Program-made: the position numbers and the translations under genes
Notes under the pieces: model-generated
What the model was told of the DNA's origin: nothing
The model's database searches: none
Seen by the model: the letters and a program-made list of their open reading frames with translations, nothing else
In this document: piece by piece, positions 1 to 7,219 of the stretch
How the letters are laid out: the number at the start of each line of letters is the position of its first letter
How positions within the stretch are numbered: the stretch's first letter is position 1
DNA from: a virus
IMG/VR virus record: IMGVR_UViG_3300031576_000234
Coordinates: 1 to 30,364 of that record
Strand: one strand, 5' to 3'
Length of the DNA stretch: 30,364 nucleotides

Positions 1-89
1 GGAATAACAATCCTGAAAATCTACAAACTCTTTGTGCATATTGCCATGGAGCTAAGCAAAAAATAGATATTGAATTTTGCCCATTATGA
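1..89 (+). CDS. HNH endonuclease, 3' end only (continues from 30042-30326)
   Basis: The frame beginning at base 3 encodes the last 29 residues of the HNH protein whose full copy is at 30042-30326, including the ENLQTLCAYCHGAK segment that holds the second CxxC-H knuckle. It is partial only because the contig is cut here. The TGA stop overlaps the ATG of the following gene as ATGA, so the two are probably translationally coupled on the circular molecule. Confidence 0.9.
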   Translation, partial: NNNPENLQTLCAYCHGAKQKIDIEFCPL

Positions 90-127
90 CCGATGAAAAA
101 GAAAAATCACTCCGCCGAGCGATTAAG
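1..127. repeat. Terminal direct repeat, left copy (contig closure)
   Basis: These 127 bases are identical to 30238-30364. The repeat cuts through the 3' part of an HNH endonuclease gene and the first codons of the next gene, and both reading frames continue intact across the join. That fits a circular molecule, or a circularly permuted one, cut at an arbitrary point. It does not look like a packaged terminal repeat with its own signals. Confidence 0.95.
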
Positions 128-1216
128 GCCGAGCTGCTCCCGCTCGTGGCCGGATTAAGAAATGAATTGAAAGAAGCCAATAATAAACTAGAGACGATTG
201 CGAAAAAAAAAATTGAGATCGAAGTAAATGTCCCGGAGGGGATTGACATTAAAAATCTCCCCGAAATCCAAAAAACGGAGGTGATGAACTTCCCGGAGGC
301 GGTCAAAGAGATGGAGGTCAAAGGATTCGCGGCGCACTGTCTTGATTTTCTGGAGGCAACAAAAGGGCTGGGACATCTCATAGTCGGGGCGATAGGTAAA
401 GCGATGGGGGAGGCCAAGGAGCACATCTTCCGCGTCGAGGTTCAGAATCAAAAAGAGTTTCCGAAAGAGCTCATGGTGCGGGTGGCGAACCCGGAGGATA
501 TGAAACAGGAGTTATCCGAGCCGGTCCGGGAAGTCAAGATTTTGAACAGCCAGCCCGGAGAGGCTGTGCCGGTGGTACTCACGACGCACGACAGGAGAAA
601 GTTTTACGAGAGCATCCAGCAAGTCATCGCCGGAAACGACATCAACCTGGATGGCGTCAAGACGCGGCTCGATGCCATAAAAACCGCGGTGCAGAACATT
701 GACATCGACGCGGACAGCATCAACTTAAACACTGACCAGCTTGAGGCTAAGTTAGATACGTTACACACAGATTTAGATACAGTTGAGGCCAAACTACAGT
801 CAATAATTGATAACACAGACACAGTTGAATCATTGCTAACGAACATTGACACGGATTTAGGAACGAGCACGGATGTGGAAGCAACTGGCAATGGTTCAAT
901 AATAGCTGTTTTGAAAAGAATCAGGACACTTCTTGAAAAAGCGTCATCCTCCTTGGTTACGAGCGTTGCCGCGTCAACCACGGCAGTTACGCTTTTGGCT
1001 TTAAACATGAATCGCAAACATTTTTCGGTGTTTAATGATTCAAACAGCGCCAACTTGTTTCTTAAACTCGGCACTGGTGCATCCAGTACGAGTTTTACGG
1101 TTAAAATTGAGCCAGATGGATTTTACGAGTGGAATAATGGCGGGGTGTACACCGGAATCATTGAGGGCGTGTGGAGCGTAGCGAGTGGCAATGCCAGAAT
1201 AACTGAAATAACCTAA
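86..1216 (+). CDS. Coiled-coil phage structural protein with C-terminal beta domain
   Basis: This 376-residue protein lies between the portal-MuF/HNH genes and the prohead protease, so it is probably a virion protein. The N-terminal half is charged and helical. Residues about 190-270 are a heptad-like coil rich in Leu, Asp and Asn (for example LDTLHTDLDTVEAKLQSI). The last ~65 residues are beta-rich (FNDSNSANLFLKLGTG, then VYTGIIEGVWSVASGNARITE) and resemble a small domain common in phage decoration or fibre proteins. I chose ATG 86 because it overlaps the upstream TGA; an in-frame TTG at 77 is the alternative. A trimeric spike, head fibre or decoration role is inference. Confidence 0.8.
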   Translation: MTDEKEKSLRRAIKAELLPLVAGLRNELKEANNKLETIAKKKIEIEVNVPEGIDIKNLPEIQKTEVMNFPEAVKEMEVKGFAAHCLDFLEATKGLGHLIVGAIGKAMGEAKEHIFRVEVQNQKEFPKELMVRVANPEDMKQELSEPVREVKILNSQPGEAVPVVLTTHDRRKFYESIQQVIAGNDINLDGVKTRLDAIKTAVQNIDIDADSINLNTDQLEAKLDTLHTDLDTVEAKLQSIIDNTDTVESLLTNIDTDLGTSTDVEATGNGSIIAVLKRIRTLLEKASSSLVTSVAASTTAVTLLALNMNRKHFSVFNDSNSANLFLKLGTGASSTSFTVKIEPDGFYEWNNGGVYTGIIEGVWSVASGNARITEIT

Positions 1217-1217
1217 T

Positions 1218-1703
1218 ATGTTGAGCAAAGGCATAATAAGAACCCACGAGCAAAGACGAACCGATGAGGGGCAGGCATTTTTCACGACGACTAATATCAT
1301 TGCGATAATCGGCACGGGCGAAAACGATTTCTTCCTGCTCAAAAATCCGGTAGGGTCGGGAAAAACCTTGCGCGTATATACAATAGTTGGAAACATTGAG
1401 GGCGGAGGAGTGGGGCAAGTATCCACGTTCAGAATCTATAAAAATCCGACCGTCACTGCGAACGGGACGGCGGTGACATTGACAAATAAAAAGTTCACGG
1501 GAGGAAACGCCACGGTCATGCAGGCGTTCTCGGCCCCGACAATATCGGCGAGGGGAACGCTAATCAGGGCGCAAACCGCCGCATCTCCCACGGATTTCAA
1601 GTTCGATATGCTCCTTTCGGAGGGAGACGCAGTACTCGTCACGGTTGACCCAACGCTTAACAATACTCTGCATAGCGTCATGGTCGATTGGGCCGAGGAA
1701 TAA
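1218..1703 (+). CDS. Putative phage structural protein (beta-rich)
   Basis: This 161-residue protein starts 1 nt after the previous stop. After a short charged N-terminus it is almost entirely beta-strand and small-residue sequence (KTLRVYTIVGNIEGGG, HSVMVDWAEE), as in virion decoration or fibre-associated proteins. There is no signal peptide, membrane segment or catalytic motif. I do not recognise the family; the structural role rests on composition and on its place between the portal/MuF gene and the protease. Confidence 0.7.
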   Translation: MLSKGIIRTHEQRRTDEGQAFFTTTNIIAIIGTGENDFFLLKNPVGSGKTLRVYTIVGNIEGGGVGQVSTFRIYKNPTVTANGTAVTLTNKKFTGGNATVMQAFSAPTISARGTLIRAQTAASPTDFKFDMLLSEGDAVLVTVDPTLNNTLHSVMVDWAEE

Positions 1704-1706
1704 TCT

Positions 1707-1985
1707 ATGGCCAACTATCTCTACAAAACTGTTTTATACAAAAGCGGAGCGACAGTGATAAATAAACCGGCGTCGAATGACGCGGACCGGACGGATTTCG
1801 AGACCAATTTCAAAGCGACAGCGCTAAAAGTGGATAATGTTTTGATTTCGGAGACGACGTTCGTCTTGGAGCTGACCTATGCGCAGTTCAAGGCGAAAAT
1901 AATCGCCCCGATTCTCTGGAGCGATGTCAAACACATCGAGGATGAGGCTTACAGGCTCAATCTTTTGAGCGCGACAATTTTATGA
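1707..1985 (+). CDS. Hypothetical protein, virion region
   Basis: This 92-residue protein has a GAGG Shine-Dalgarno-like element 8 nt before ATG 1707 and starts 3 nt after the preceding stop. It is soluble and mixed alpha/beta, with no motif I recognise. Its ATGA overlap with the next small gene suggests coupled translation. Position suggests a minor head-associated role, unproven. Confidence 0.6.
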   Translation: MANYLYKTVLYKSGATVINKPASNDADRTDFETNFKATALKVDNVLISETTFVLELTYAQFKAKIIAPILWSDVKHIEDEAYRLNLLSATIL

Positions 1986-2143
1986 GAATGAAATCAAAAG
2001 TGGTATTGATTTTGCCGACAGTCACGGAAAATCAGATAGAATCGGCGCTCGACAACCATCTCAATAATGGATGGGAATTTGTTGGCATATTCCAGGTTGG
2101 AAGTAATTTTTTTGCCATACTTAAAAAAATAATCGCCCAATGA
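1982..2143 (+). CDS. DUF4177-like small protein
   Basis: This 53-residue ORF begins at an ATG overlapping the previous TGA (ATGA). The core LNNGWEFVGIF...NFFAILKK matches the pattern of the DUF4177 family of small beta proteins (LxxxGWElV...f.aIlkr). The function of that family is unknown. The coding claim rests on the coupled start, the pattern and the tight fit before a promoter-bearing gap. Confidence 0.6.
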   Translation: MRMKSKVVLILPTVTENQIESALDNHLNNGWEFVGIFQVGSNFFAILKKIIAQ

Positions 2144-2147
2144 GATA

Positions 2148-2176
2148 TGCACATCTTGGGCGGTTTGTGCTATAAT
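2148..2176 (+). promoter_or_regulatory. Promoter upstream of the prohead protease gene
   Basis: A perfect -10 box TATAAT (2171-2176) is preceded by TG at 2168-2169, making an extended -10 (TGCTATAAT). A weak -35, TGCACA (2148-2153), sits 17 nt upstream. It lies in the only sizeable gap of this gene cluster, so it probably starts a protease/capsid transcript with a ~20-nt leader. Confidence 0.65.
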
Positions 2177-2203
2177 TTTATTGAAACTTAAAATCTCTCT
2201 CTT

Positions 2204-3325
2204 ATGAAAAAGTTTATAAAGTGCGTTGTAGAGGTCAAGGATACGGATAGGTTCCAGGTCCTTGCCTCAAACTCAGCCATTGATAGAGATGGCGAGAGTA
2301 TCGATCCCAATGGGTGGGACGTGGAAAACTTCAAAAAAAATCCATCAATTTTATGGGCGCATGATTACAGTTCGTTGCCAATTGGCGCGGCTGAGATTAT
2401 TTCCATAGATGAGCGCGGGCTTGTGGTAGAGGGCAGATTTGCTTCAAAAGAAGCCAATCCCCGGGCCGAGCAGGTGCGCTTACTGGTGGCAGAAAAAATT
2501 GTAAATGCCGTGAGTGTTGGCTTTATACCAAAAGAGCGAAACGGCAACATCATCACAAAAGCGGAGCTACTCGAGGTATCGTTCGTGCCGGTTCCGGCTA
2601 ACCCCGAGGCATTGGCACTGGCCATATCAAAAGGGCTCGATATTTCAATTCTCAAGGACGAAAAATCTGATCCTGTGGATAAACCTGAGGATGCCTCTGA
2701 GACCGCAAAAGAAGCTGAGCCCGAAAAAACTCCTGAGAAAACAGCCCCAGTTGAAAGCGAAAAATCAAAACAGGAAGTTACCGAGATTCAAACAATTATT
2801 TTGAGTAAAGAAAAGTTCCCGGCGATTGCCGACGCGGAGAAGTGGGCCGAGGATAACGGATTCCGGCACGACAAGGTGGACGAGACCGAGAGCAGCTGGA
2901 GATTCCGGCAGTTCGAGCCCGGAATGTGCCAGGAGGATTCCTTTCGCACGATAGAGCTGACCGAGGGAGTCTCGGCCGCCATCTGCAAGCCGGAGAAGGG
3001 CAAAACTTGCGGGGGCGTGAAATGCTACGAAGTGGAAAAAATCGGCCCCGTGATGTCGCAGAAGAACAAGGAGATTATCGCGGAGGCCGTCAAACAAATG
3101 TCGCAATCAATCGCCGTCTTGGAGAGGTTGCTTACCGCAACCGAACCGTCCGAAAGGAGCGGCGGAAATTCTCGCGGGGCCGGGGATCAAAAGTCGAAGG
3201 ATGGGGAAGGCTTGATAGAAATCCCTGAGGAGACGCTCAAGGGGCTATTGAGCTCATCCCGAGCTGCGGATAAGCACAATGAGCAGCTCAATGCGATTCT
3301 AAAGCGCATCCTAAGCGGTGCTTGA
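2204..3325 (+). CDS. Prohead (HK97-type, S78/U35 family) protease with extra C-terminal domain
   Basis: This 373-residue protein cleaves scaffold or capsid precursor during head maturation. Residues 1-145 are the protease: His53 in WAHDY, Ser104 in NAVSVGF, and ELLEVSFVPVPANPEA (121-136), the usual signature after the catalytic Ser. An acidic Pro/Glu/Lys linker (150-195) leads to a second domain at about 200-262 (EKFPAIADAEKWAEDNGF, WRFRQFEPG, FRTIELTEGVSAAI), a module often attached to phage head proteins. It is followed by a Cys cluster (CKPEKGKTCGGVKC). The C-terminal ~90 residues are coiled and polar and may be a scaffold-like region. The capsid gene follows directly. No Shine-Dalgarno is evident before ATG 2204. 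Confidence 0.9.
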   Translation: MKKFIKCVVEVKDTDRFQVLASNSAIDRDGESIDPNGWDVENFKKNPSILWAHDYSSLPIGAAEIISIDERGLVVEGRFASKEANPRAEQVRLLVAEKIVNAVSVGFIPKERNGNIITKAELLEVSFVPVPANPEALALAISKGLDISILKDEKSDPVDKPEDASETAKEAEPEKTPEKTAPVESEKSKQEVTEIQTIILSKEKFPAIADAEKWAEDNGFRHDKVDETESSWRFRQFEPGMCQEDSFRTIELTEGVSAAICKPEKGKTCGGVKCYEVEKIGPVMSQKNKEIIAEAVKQMSQSIAVLERLLTATEPSERSGGNSRGAGDQKSKDGEGLIEIPEETLKGLLSSSRAADKHNEQLNAILKRILSGA

Positions 3326-3339
3326 AAAAGATTTTTAGT

Positions 3340-4497
3340 ATGGAACCAACCAAACTAACAGAGGAACAGTTGAAAGCGCTCTTGGGCCAGGCTGTAGAAG
3401 CCCGGATCAAGGAGCTCGGATTGGACCAGATCGACCGCAAATTCGGAATGTACCCGGCTCATCTTATCGGCAAGTCGCAGGAGGATCTTGCGAAGCTCGA
3501 CAAGAAGCAGAGAGTAGCGGCCTTTTTCAAGGCTGTGTACCACAGGGACGCCCCGACTTTGGCGAACTTTAAGGCGATGAATGAGGGCACCGGCTCGGCC
3601 GGAGGCTTTGTTGTCCCGGATGAGTTTGCCGCGGAAGTGAACCGCATCGTGGAGGATTTCGGACTCGTTCCGAAGCTCTCGAAGCCGTATCCGATGGGCA
3701 GCGACACGCTGCGCATCCCGCGGCTCTCGGCTTCGGTGACGGTCAGCTATCCCGGCGAAGGCGCGGCAGCGACGGCTTCACAGCCTACGCTCGCCGAGGT
3801 TCTGCTTAGCTCAAAGACTTTGGTCGGAATCACGCCGCTCACAAACGAGCTGCTTGAGGACGCCAACGTCGACCTCGTCGACTTGCTCACCGAGCTTTTC
3901 GCCGAGGCCATCGCGGGAGAGGCGGACAACCAGGGACTTGCGGGTGTCGGGACCCCTTTCACGGGGATTCTCGGGGACGCGGGGGTCTCGGTTGTTACGG
4001 CGCCGACAGGCAACTCGACTTTCGAGCTTGCCTCGACACCGGACAATCTTCGCGACTTGATCGCGCAGGTGAAGCCTTGGGCTTTGCAGGGAGCGGCTTT
4101 CGTCATGCACAGAACAGTCTGGGCGATCGTACAGAAGAAAAAGAGCTCGACCGGCGGCGACTACTTCGCCTCGGCCGCGACTCCAGTTCTCACGCCGTCC
4201 GGAGTAGTGGGCATGCCGAACGCGGTTGCGGGTACCCTTTGGGGATATCCCGTGTACCTTTCCGACAAGATGCCTTCCACAACGGCAGTTTCCACGAAGT
4301 ATATTATCTTCGGCAACCTCAGACATTTGTACTGGGGCCGCCGCAAGGATATCGGCGTGGACATTGCTCGCGAGGGCACGGTCGGAGCGGACAATCTGTT
4401 CGAGAAGAACATGAGCGCGGTGCGCGTGATGCAACGTCATGCAATCGCGGTCGGTCTTCCGGCGGCGTTTGCCGCGTTGAAAACAAGTGCTACTTGA
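3340..4497 (+). CDS. Major capsid protein, HK97 fold
   Basis: This 385-residue protein builds the icosahedral shell. An N-terminal helical segment (to about residue 75) is the expected scaffold-like delta region removed by the upstream protease. The mature core begins near GGFVVPDEFAAEV and continues with the Phage_capsid pattern SKTLVGITPLTNELLEDANVD and a TPFTGIL turn. Length is typical. I prefer ATG 3340; an in-frame TTG at 3322 overlapping the protease TGA would add six residues. Codon use is strongly GC-ending, in contrast to the AT-rich endonuclease gene that follows. Confidence 0.93.
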   Translation: MEPTKLTEEQLKALLGQAVEARIKELGLDQIDRKFGMYPAHLIGKSQEDLAKLDKKQRVAAFFKAVYHRDAPTLANFKAMNEGTGSAGGFVVPDEFAAEVNRIVEDFGLVPKLSKPYPMGSDTLRIPRLSASVTVSYPGEGAAATASQPTLAEVLLSSKTLVGITPLTNELLEDANVDLVDLLTELFAEAIAGEADNQGLAGVGTPFTGILGDAGVSVVTAPTGNSTFELASTPDNLRDLIAQVKPWALQGAAFVMHRTVWAIVQKKKSSTGGDYFASAATPVLTPSGVVGMPNAVAGTLWGYPVYLSDKMPSTTAVSTKYIIFGNLRHLYWGRRKDIGVDIAREGTVGADNLFEKNMSAVRVMQRHAIAVGLPAAFAALKTSAT

Positions 4498-4509
4498 GTT
4501 GAGTATGTA

Positions 4510-4536
4510 TTGACTCTACGATTAAGAGGGTATAAC
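4510..4536 (+). promoter_or_regulatory. Possible promoter overlapping the endonuclease hairpin
   Basis: TTGACT (4510-4515) and TATAAC (4531-4536) are separated by 15 nt, or 16 if the -35 is read as ATTGAC. The -10 ends exactly 8 nt before the ATG at 4545. RNA started here would lack the 5' arm of the hairpin at 4515-4565 and be leaderless or nearly so. The spacing is shorter than ideal. Confidence 0.4.
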
Positions 4537-4565
4537 ATGGCCCCATGGCTATACCCTCTCGTAGA
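4515..4565 (+). promoter_or_regulatory. Hairpin enclosing the start codon of the HNH gene
   Basis: TCTACGA (4515-4521) pairs with TCGTAGA (4559-4565), and GAGGGTATA (4526-4534) with TATACCCTC (4550-4558). Four unpaired bases (TTAA) bulge on the left arm. The apical region can form a further CATGG/CCATG stem (4536-4540 with 4543-4547) that contains the ATG at 4545. The start would be masked in any transcript reading in from the capsid gene. Confidence 0.7.
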
Positions 4566-5117
4566 TGTAAAATCTGCGGCAAAAGATTTTATAAATTGCT
4601 CAATACTTCAAAAATAGAATGGGAAAAATATAGACGATTTTGCTCGGTAAAATGCGCGAATAAAAATAAACTCGGCCGGATTCCTTGGAACAAAGGAAAA
4701 ATTGGGATAATGGTCGCATGGAACAAGGGCATTCCATTCAGCGAAGAAAGTCGGAGGAAAATGTCCGAAGCAAAGCGTGGAAAAAAATGGACAGAATATC
4801 AGCGCAAATCCATTATTCCTTGCTTGCTAAGAGGAATTGAGCATCCGAATTGGAGAGGAGAAAAGGTTGGCTATATGGCGCTTCATTCATGGGTGAAAAG
4901 AAACTATGGAAAAGCCACGTTTTGCGAGCGGTGCGGGATAAAATCTAAACCGAAAATCACTTCAAGAGGCAAGCCGATGAGAAGTAAAAAAAACTATTTT
5001 GAGTGGGCGAATTTGTCTGGTCAATATAAACGTGAACGAAAAGATTGGGCGCAGCTTTGTGTAAAATGTCATTCTTGGCTGGACCATGGTGGCCATATCG
5101 ATTGGAAAATGAGTTGA
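4545..5117 (+). CDS. NUMOD3/HNH homing-type endonuclease (free-standing)
   Basis: This 190-residue protein probably nicks or cleaves DNA to spread itself between related phages. It has an N-terminal zinc ribbon (C8, C11, C33, C37), NUMOD3 DNA-binding repeats at about 47-80 (PWNKGK, WNKGIPFSEESRRKMSEA), and a C-terminal HNH-like zinc domain (C127, C130, C172, C175, H176). It is AT-rich compared with the capsid genes on either side, as expected of a late arrival. It sits between the capsid gene and the next virion gene. Its ATG lies inside a strong hairpin, a classic way to limit expression of such enzymes. Confidence 0.85.
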   Translation: MAIPSRRCKICGKRFYKLLNTSKIEWEKYRRFCSVKCANKNKLGRIPWNKGKIGIMVAWNKGIPFSEESRRKMSEAKRGKKWTEYQRKSIIPCLLRGIEHPNWRGEKVGYMALHSWVKRNYGKATFCERCGIKSKPKITSRGKPMRSKKNYFEWANLSGQYKRERKDWAQLCVKCHSWLDHGGHIDWKMS

Positions 5118-5128
5118 TTATCCCGACT

Positions 5129-5156
5129 CTCGGCGCAAAGGCGCGTCTGTGCCGAG
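5129..5156 (+). promoter_or_regulatory. Stem-loop between HNH gene and next virion gene
   Basis: CTCGGCGC (5129-5136) can pair with GTGCCGAG (5149-5156): seven Watson-Crick pairs, one G-U, and a 12-nt loop. No T-run follows, so it is not an intrinsic terminator. It may be an RNA-processing or stability element left at the edge of the inserted endonuclease gene. Confidence 0.4.
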
Positions 5157-5182
5157 GATCAAGAGAATTAACAAAAATCGAT

Positions 5183-5380
5183 ATGAGCAAATTAAGAGCA
5201 AAAGTGAATATAATTATTGCAGGTGGGGAACGGATCGAGGCGGGGGAGGTTCGCGACGCAAAGGAGGTCGCGCATCTCGACCAGGCGGATTTCGAGGAGG
5301 TCGGAGAGGATGAAGAAACGGCCGATAAGCCAAAAAAATCAGGGGCGGAGAAGCCCAAATCTAAAGGGGGCAAAAAATAG
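5183..5380 (+). CDS. Small head-region protein
   Basis: This 65-residue protein starts at ATG 5183. A short beta-rich start (KVNIIIAGGERIEAGEVRDA) is followed by an acidic stretch and a Lys-rich tail (KPKKSGAEKPKSKGGKK). Short proteins of this look often lie between the capsid gene and the first head-tail connector in siphoviruses; their role is unclear. Its stop codon lies in the loop of a terminator-like hairpin. Confidence 0.65.
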   Translation: MSKLRAKVNIIIAGGERIEAGEVRDAKEVAHLDQADFEEVGEDEETADKPKKSGAEKPKSKGGKK

Positions 5381-5390
5381 CCCCTTTTTT
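5363..5390 (+). terminator. Intrinsic terminator-like hairpin before the connector genes
   Basis: AAAGGGGGC (5363-5371) pairs with GCCCCTTTT (5380-5388): eight Watson-Crick pairs and one G-U, with an 8-nt A-rich loop. The T-run extends to 5390. Because the gene at 5399 has no obvious promoter of its own, this more likely attenuates the transcript, giving high capsid and lower tail expression, than ends it fully. Confidence 0.6.
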
Positions 5391-5398
5391 GGAAATCT

Positions 5399-6037
5399 AT
5401 GCCTGCACTTGCGCACAATTTAACCACTGTGGATAAAGTGAAAACACTCCTGGGGATAACCGGAAGCACGCACGACTCGGTCATCGAGCTTTTGGTGAAC
5501 CAGGTCACTGATTTCGTCGAGTCTTTTTGTGGAGGGCGCAGGTTCAAGGAGACGACCTATACCAACGAGGAGTATGACGCGCCCGCTGGTGACAAGGTTT
5601 TTTTGCGTCAGCTTCCGGTGACCGGATCGCTCTCGTCCGTCCAATACAGGAGCGGAACAATATCCACGCCGACTTGGAATAACTTTAGCGCGGACGACTA
5701 TCTGCTCTACGGCAAGGAGGGATATATCAAGTTCTTCGCGACGGTCGCGGTCATCGCGACCCGCGAGAAATCGTTGCGGTTCACATATACGGCCGGATAT
5801 AAAATAGCTTTTGCTGACGAGACTGATCCGTTGTTACATACGCTACCGTTCGATCTCACAATGGCGGCGACGCAGATGGCGGCAAAACTTTTTAACCTTA
5901 GGGCATCTCAAGGCATTAAATCTGAGAGCACGGAGGGGCAGAGCGTGACCTATGCGGATCCGGGGCAGGCTCTTGCGCTGGCGCCCGAGGTATCGGCGGT
6001 GCTGGAGAAATATAAAAAGCACACGATAACGCTTTAG
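5399..6037 (+). CDS. Head-tail connector, gp6-like adaptor
   Basis: This 212-residue protein matches the gp6-like head-tail connector pattern. An N-terminal helix (TTVDKVKTLLGITGSTHDS) precedes a helix with FVESFCGGRRF, then a beta insertion (DKVFLRQLPVTGSLSSVQY), then a C-terminal helical region rich in Ala and Met (LTMAATQMAAKLFNLRA). It would form the ring under the portal. It is first in a dense run of connector genes. Confidence 0.8.
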   Translation: MPALAHNLTTVDKVKTLLGITGSTHDSVIELLVNQVTDFVESFCGGRRFKETTYTNEEYDAPAGDKVFLRQLPVTGSLSSVQYRSGTISTPTWNNFSADDYLLYGKEGYIKFFATVAVIATREKSLRFTYTAGYKIAFADETDPLLHTLPFDLTMAATQMAAKLFNLRASQGIKSESTEGQSVTYADPGQALALAPEVSAVLEKYKKHTITL

Positions 6038-6056
6038 TTTACGACAATCAAATTTT

Positions 6057-6371
6057 GTGCGAACTTTCACGAATCAAAAAACAATCTCCGCCATCAAGCG
6101 GCAGACATATGTGGGCAACAAATCGAGCTATGCTTCGGTCGGAACGGCGACCGGCTATCTTCGGCCACTTTCGGAGGAGGCATCCTCAGTGAATGGCGTC
6201 CAGTTCGGATTCGGATTCAATCTGATAGTGGAGACTGACGTCGACATCCGGGAGACGGACAAGGTCACGATTGATTCGGTGGAATACACCGTGCGCGGCG
6301 TCGCCAACCACGATCGTGGAGGGGCGACTAAATATAAGCGTATTTTGATGGTAAAACCTGAGACTCAATAA
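6057..6371 (+). CDS. Head-tail joining/closure protein
   Basis: This 104-residue beta-rich protein starts with GTG at 6057 and ends 1 nt before the next ATG. The pattern (ATGYLRPLSEEAS...DIRETDKVTIDSVEYTVRGVA) is that of small head-closure proteins that set the opening of the head-tail interface. Its place between the adaptor and the gp10-like protein agrees. Confidence 0.7.
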   Translation: MRTFTNQKTISAIKRQTYVGNKSSYASVGTATGYLRPLSEEASSVNGVQFGFGFNLIVETDVDIRETDKVTIDSVEYTVRGVANHDRGGATKYKRILMVKPETQ

Positions 6372-6372
6372 T

Positions 6373-6783
6373 ATGGCAGCAATCACGGTCGAGATTAAAA
6401 ACCTCGACAAACTAAAAAGAACGATCGAGAGATTTCCAGCTATTGCTGAAGGACACATCGGATTAGCGATCGCCAAAAGCCTTGCCGCAATACAGTTTCA
6501 AACTTTCCCAAGGACTCCGGTCAAGACGGGACGGCTCCTGGCCGACTTGCGCGTTCCGAGATTTGCACCTTTTCAGGGTTCGATAAGAAGTGACCTACCT
6601 TATGCGCGATTCGTACATGACAAACTACACGAAGGGACAAGATATAAAAATCCGTCAATGAATAAGCAGGCCGTAGCTGGATTCCTTGCCGTCGGGACAA
6701 AACGCGCGACCGAGAAGATTCAGGGGATATTTTTAGCCGCCGCCAGAAAGATAACGGAAGACGTCGCACGTCTCCGTTCCTGA
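6373..6783 (+). CDS. HK97 gp10-like tail completion protein
   Basis: This 136-residue protein resembles HK97 gp10-type proteins: an N-terminal amphipathic helix (IKNLDKLKRTIERFPAIAEG), then FPRTPVKTGRLLADLRV, a typical conserved stretch, and a basic helical C-terminus. It would act at the head-tail joint. It starts 1 nt after the previous stop and ends 1 nt before the next ATG. Confidence 0.75.
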   Translation: MAAITVEIKNLDKLKRTIERFPAIAEGHIGLAIAKSLAAIQFQTFPRTPVKTGRLLADLRVPRFAPFQGSIRSDLPYARFVHDKLHEGTRYKNPSMNKQAVAGFLAVGTKRATEKIQGIFLAAARKITEDVARLRS

Positions 6784-6784
6784 T

Positions 6785-7210
6785 ATGCCGTATAATCTCG
6801 CGACAATAAGAACGCAGTTAAAGACGCTTCTGCAGACCGTTACGGAGGTCGCTTTCGTCTACGATCGGCGGAACCCGAACATCGAGGGCTATCCGGCCAT
6901 AATTTTCGACGTAACTCGGAGCGAGAATGAGATGCTCACTAATACAGAGAACTTGCGCACGATAATGTTTACGATCTATCTGATCGCCGAAGTTGGGCAA
7001 AGCGGAGCCGCTCAGGCCAACAGCTATCTTGACACGGTCACGAAGAAAGTGGTCGAAGCGCTGGAGGATGTGGATAACATAACCCTCTCCGGCAATGTTG
7101 ACTGGATGATGCCGGTCGAGGGGGACCGGACAGAGCAACAGAGCCCCCAGGGAGATACGGTATGGCAGCAGCTTGATTTGCGTGTCAAGGTGGCATCCTC
7201 TGTGCTATAA
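6785..7210 (+). CDS. Tail terminator-like protein
   Basis: This 141-residue protein has the order of a tail terminator/completion protein (gpU/gp17-like). It starts with a helix (IRTQLKTLLQ), then strands (VAFVYDRRNPNIEGYPAIIFDV), then a pattern capping the tail tube (RTIMFTIYLIAE). The last codons overlap an extended -10 sequence that may serve the next gene. Confidence 0.7.
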   Translation: MPYNLATIRTQLKTLLQTVTEVAFVYDRRNPNIEGYPAIIFDVTRSENEMLTNTENLRTIMFTIYLIAEVGQSGAAQANSYLDTVTKKVVEALEDVDNITLSGNVDWMMPVEGDRTEQQSPQGDTVWQQLDLRVKVASSVL

Positions 7211-7211
7211 T
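7203..7211 (+). promoter_or_regulatory. Extended -10 promoter overlapping the tail terminator stop
   Basis: TG at 7203-7204, one base, then TATAAT at 7206-7211. No good -35 is visible. The box ends 8 nt before ATG 7220, so transcripts would be leaderless or nearly so. The TAA stop of the upstream gene lies inside the -10 box, so part of the match is constrained by coding. Confidence 0.5.
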
Positions 7212-7219
7212 TTATTTAT

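Noticed and set aside
5430-5440. Exact DnaA-box sequence TGTGGATAA inside the connector gene, and another near 7071-7079 in the tail terminator gene
   Set aside because: Isolated copies inside conserved coding sequence with no cluster or AT-rich tract; expected by chance. Only the three-element cluster near 19156-19196 is taken as an origin candidate.
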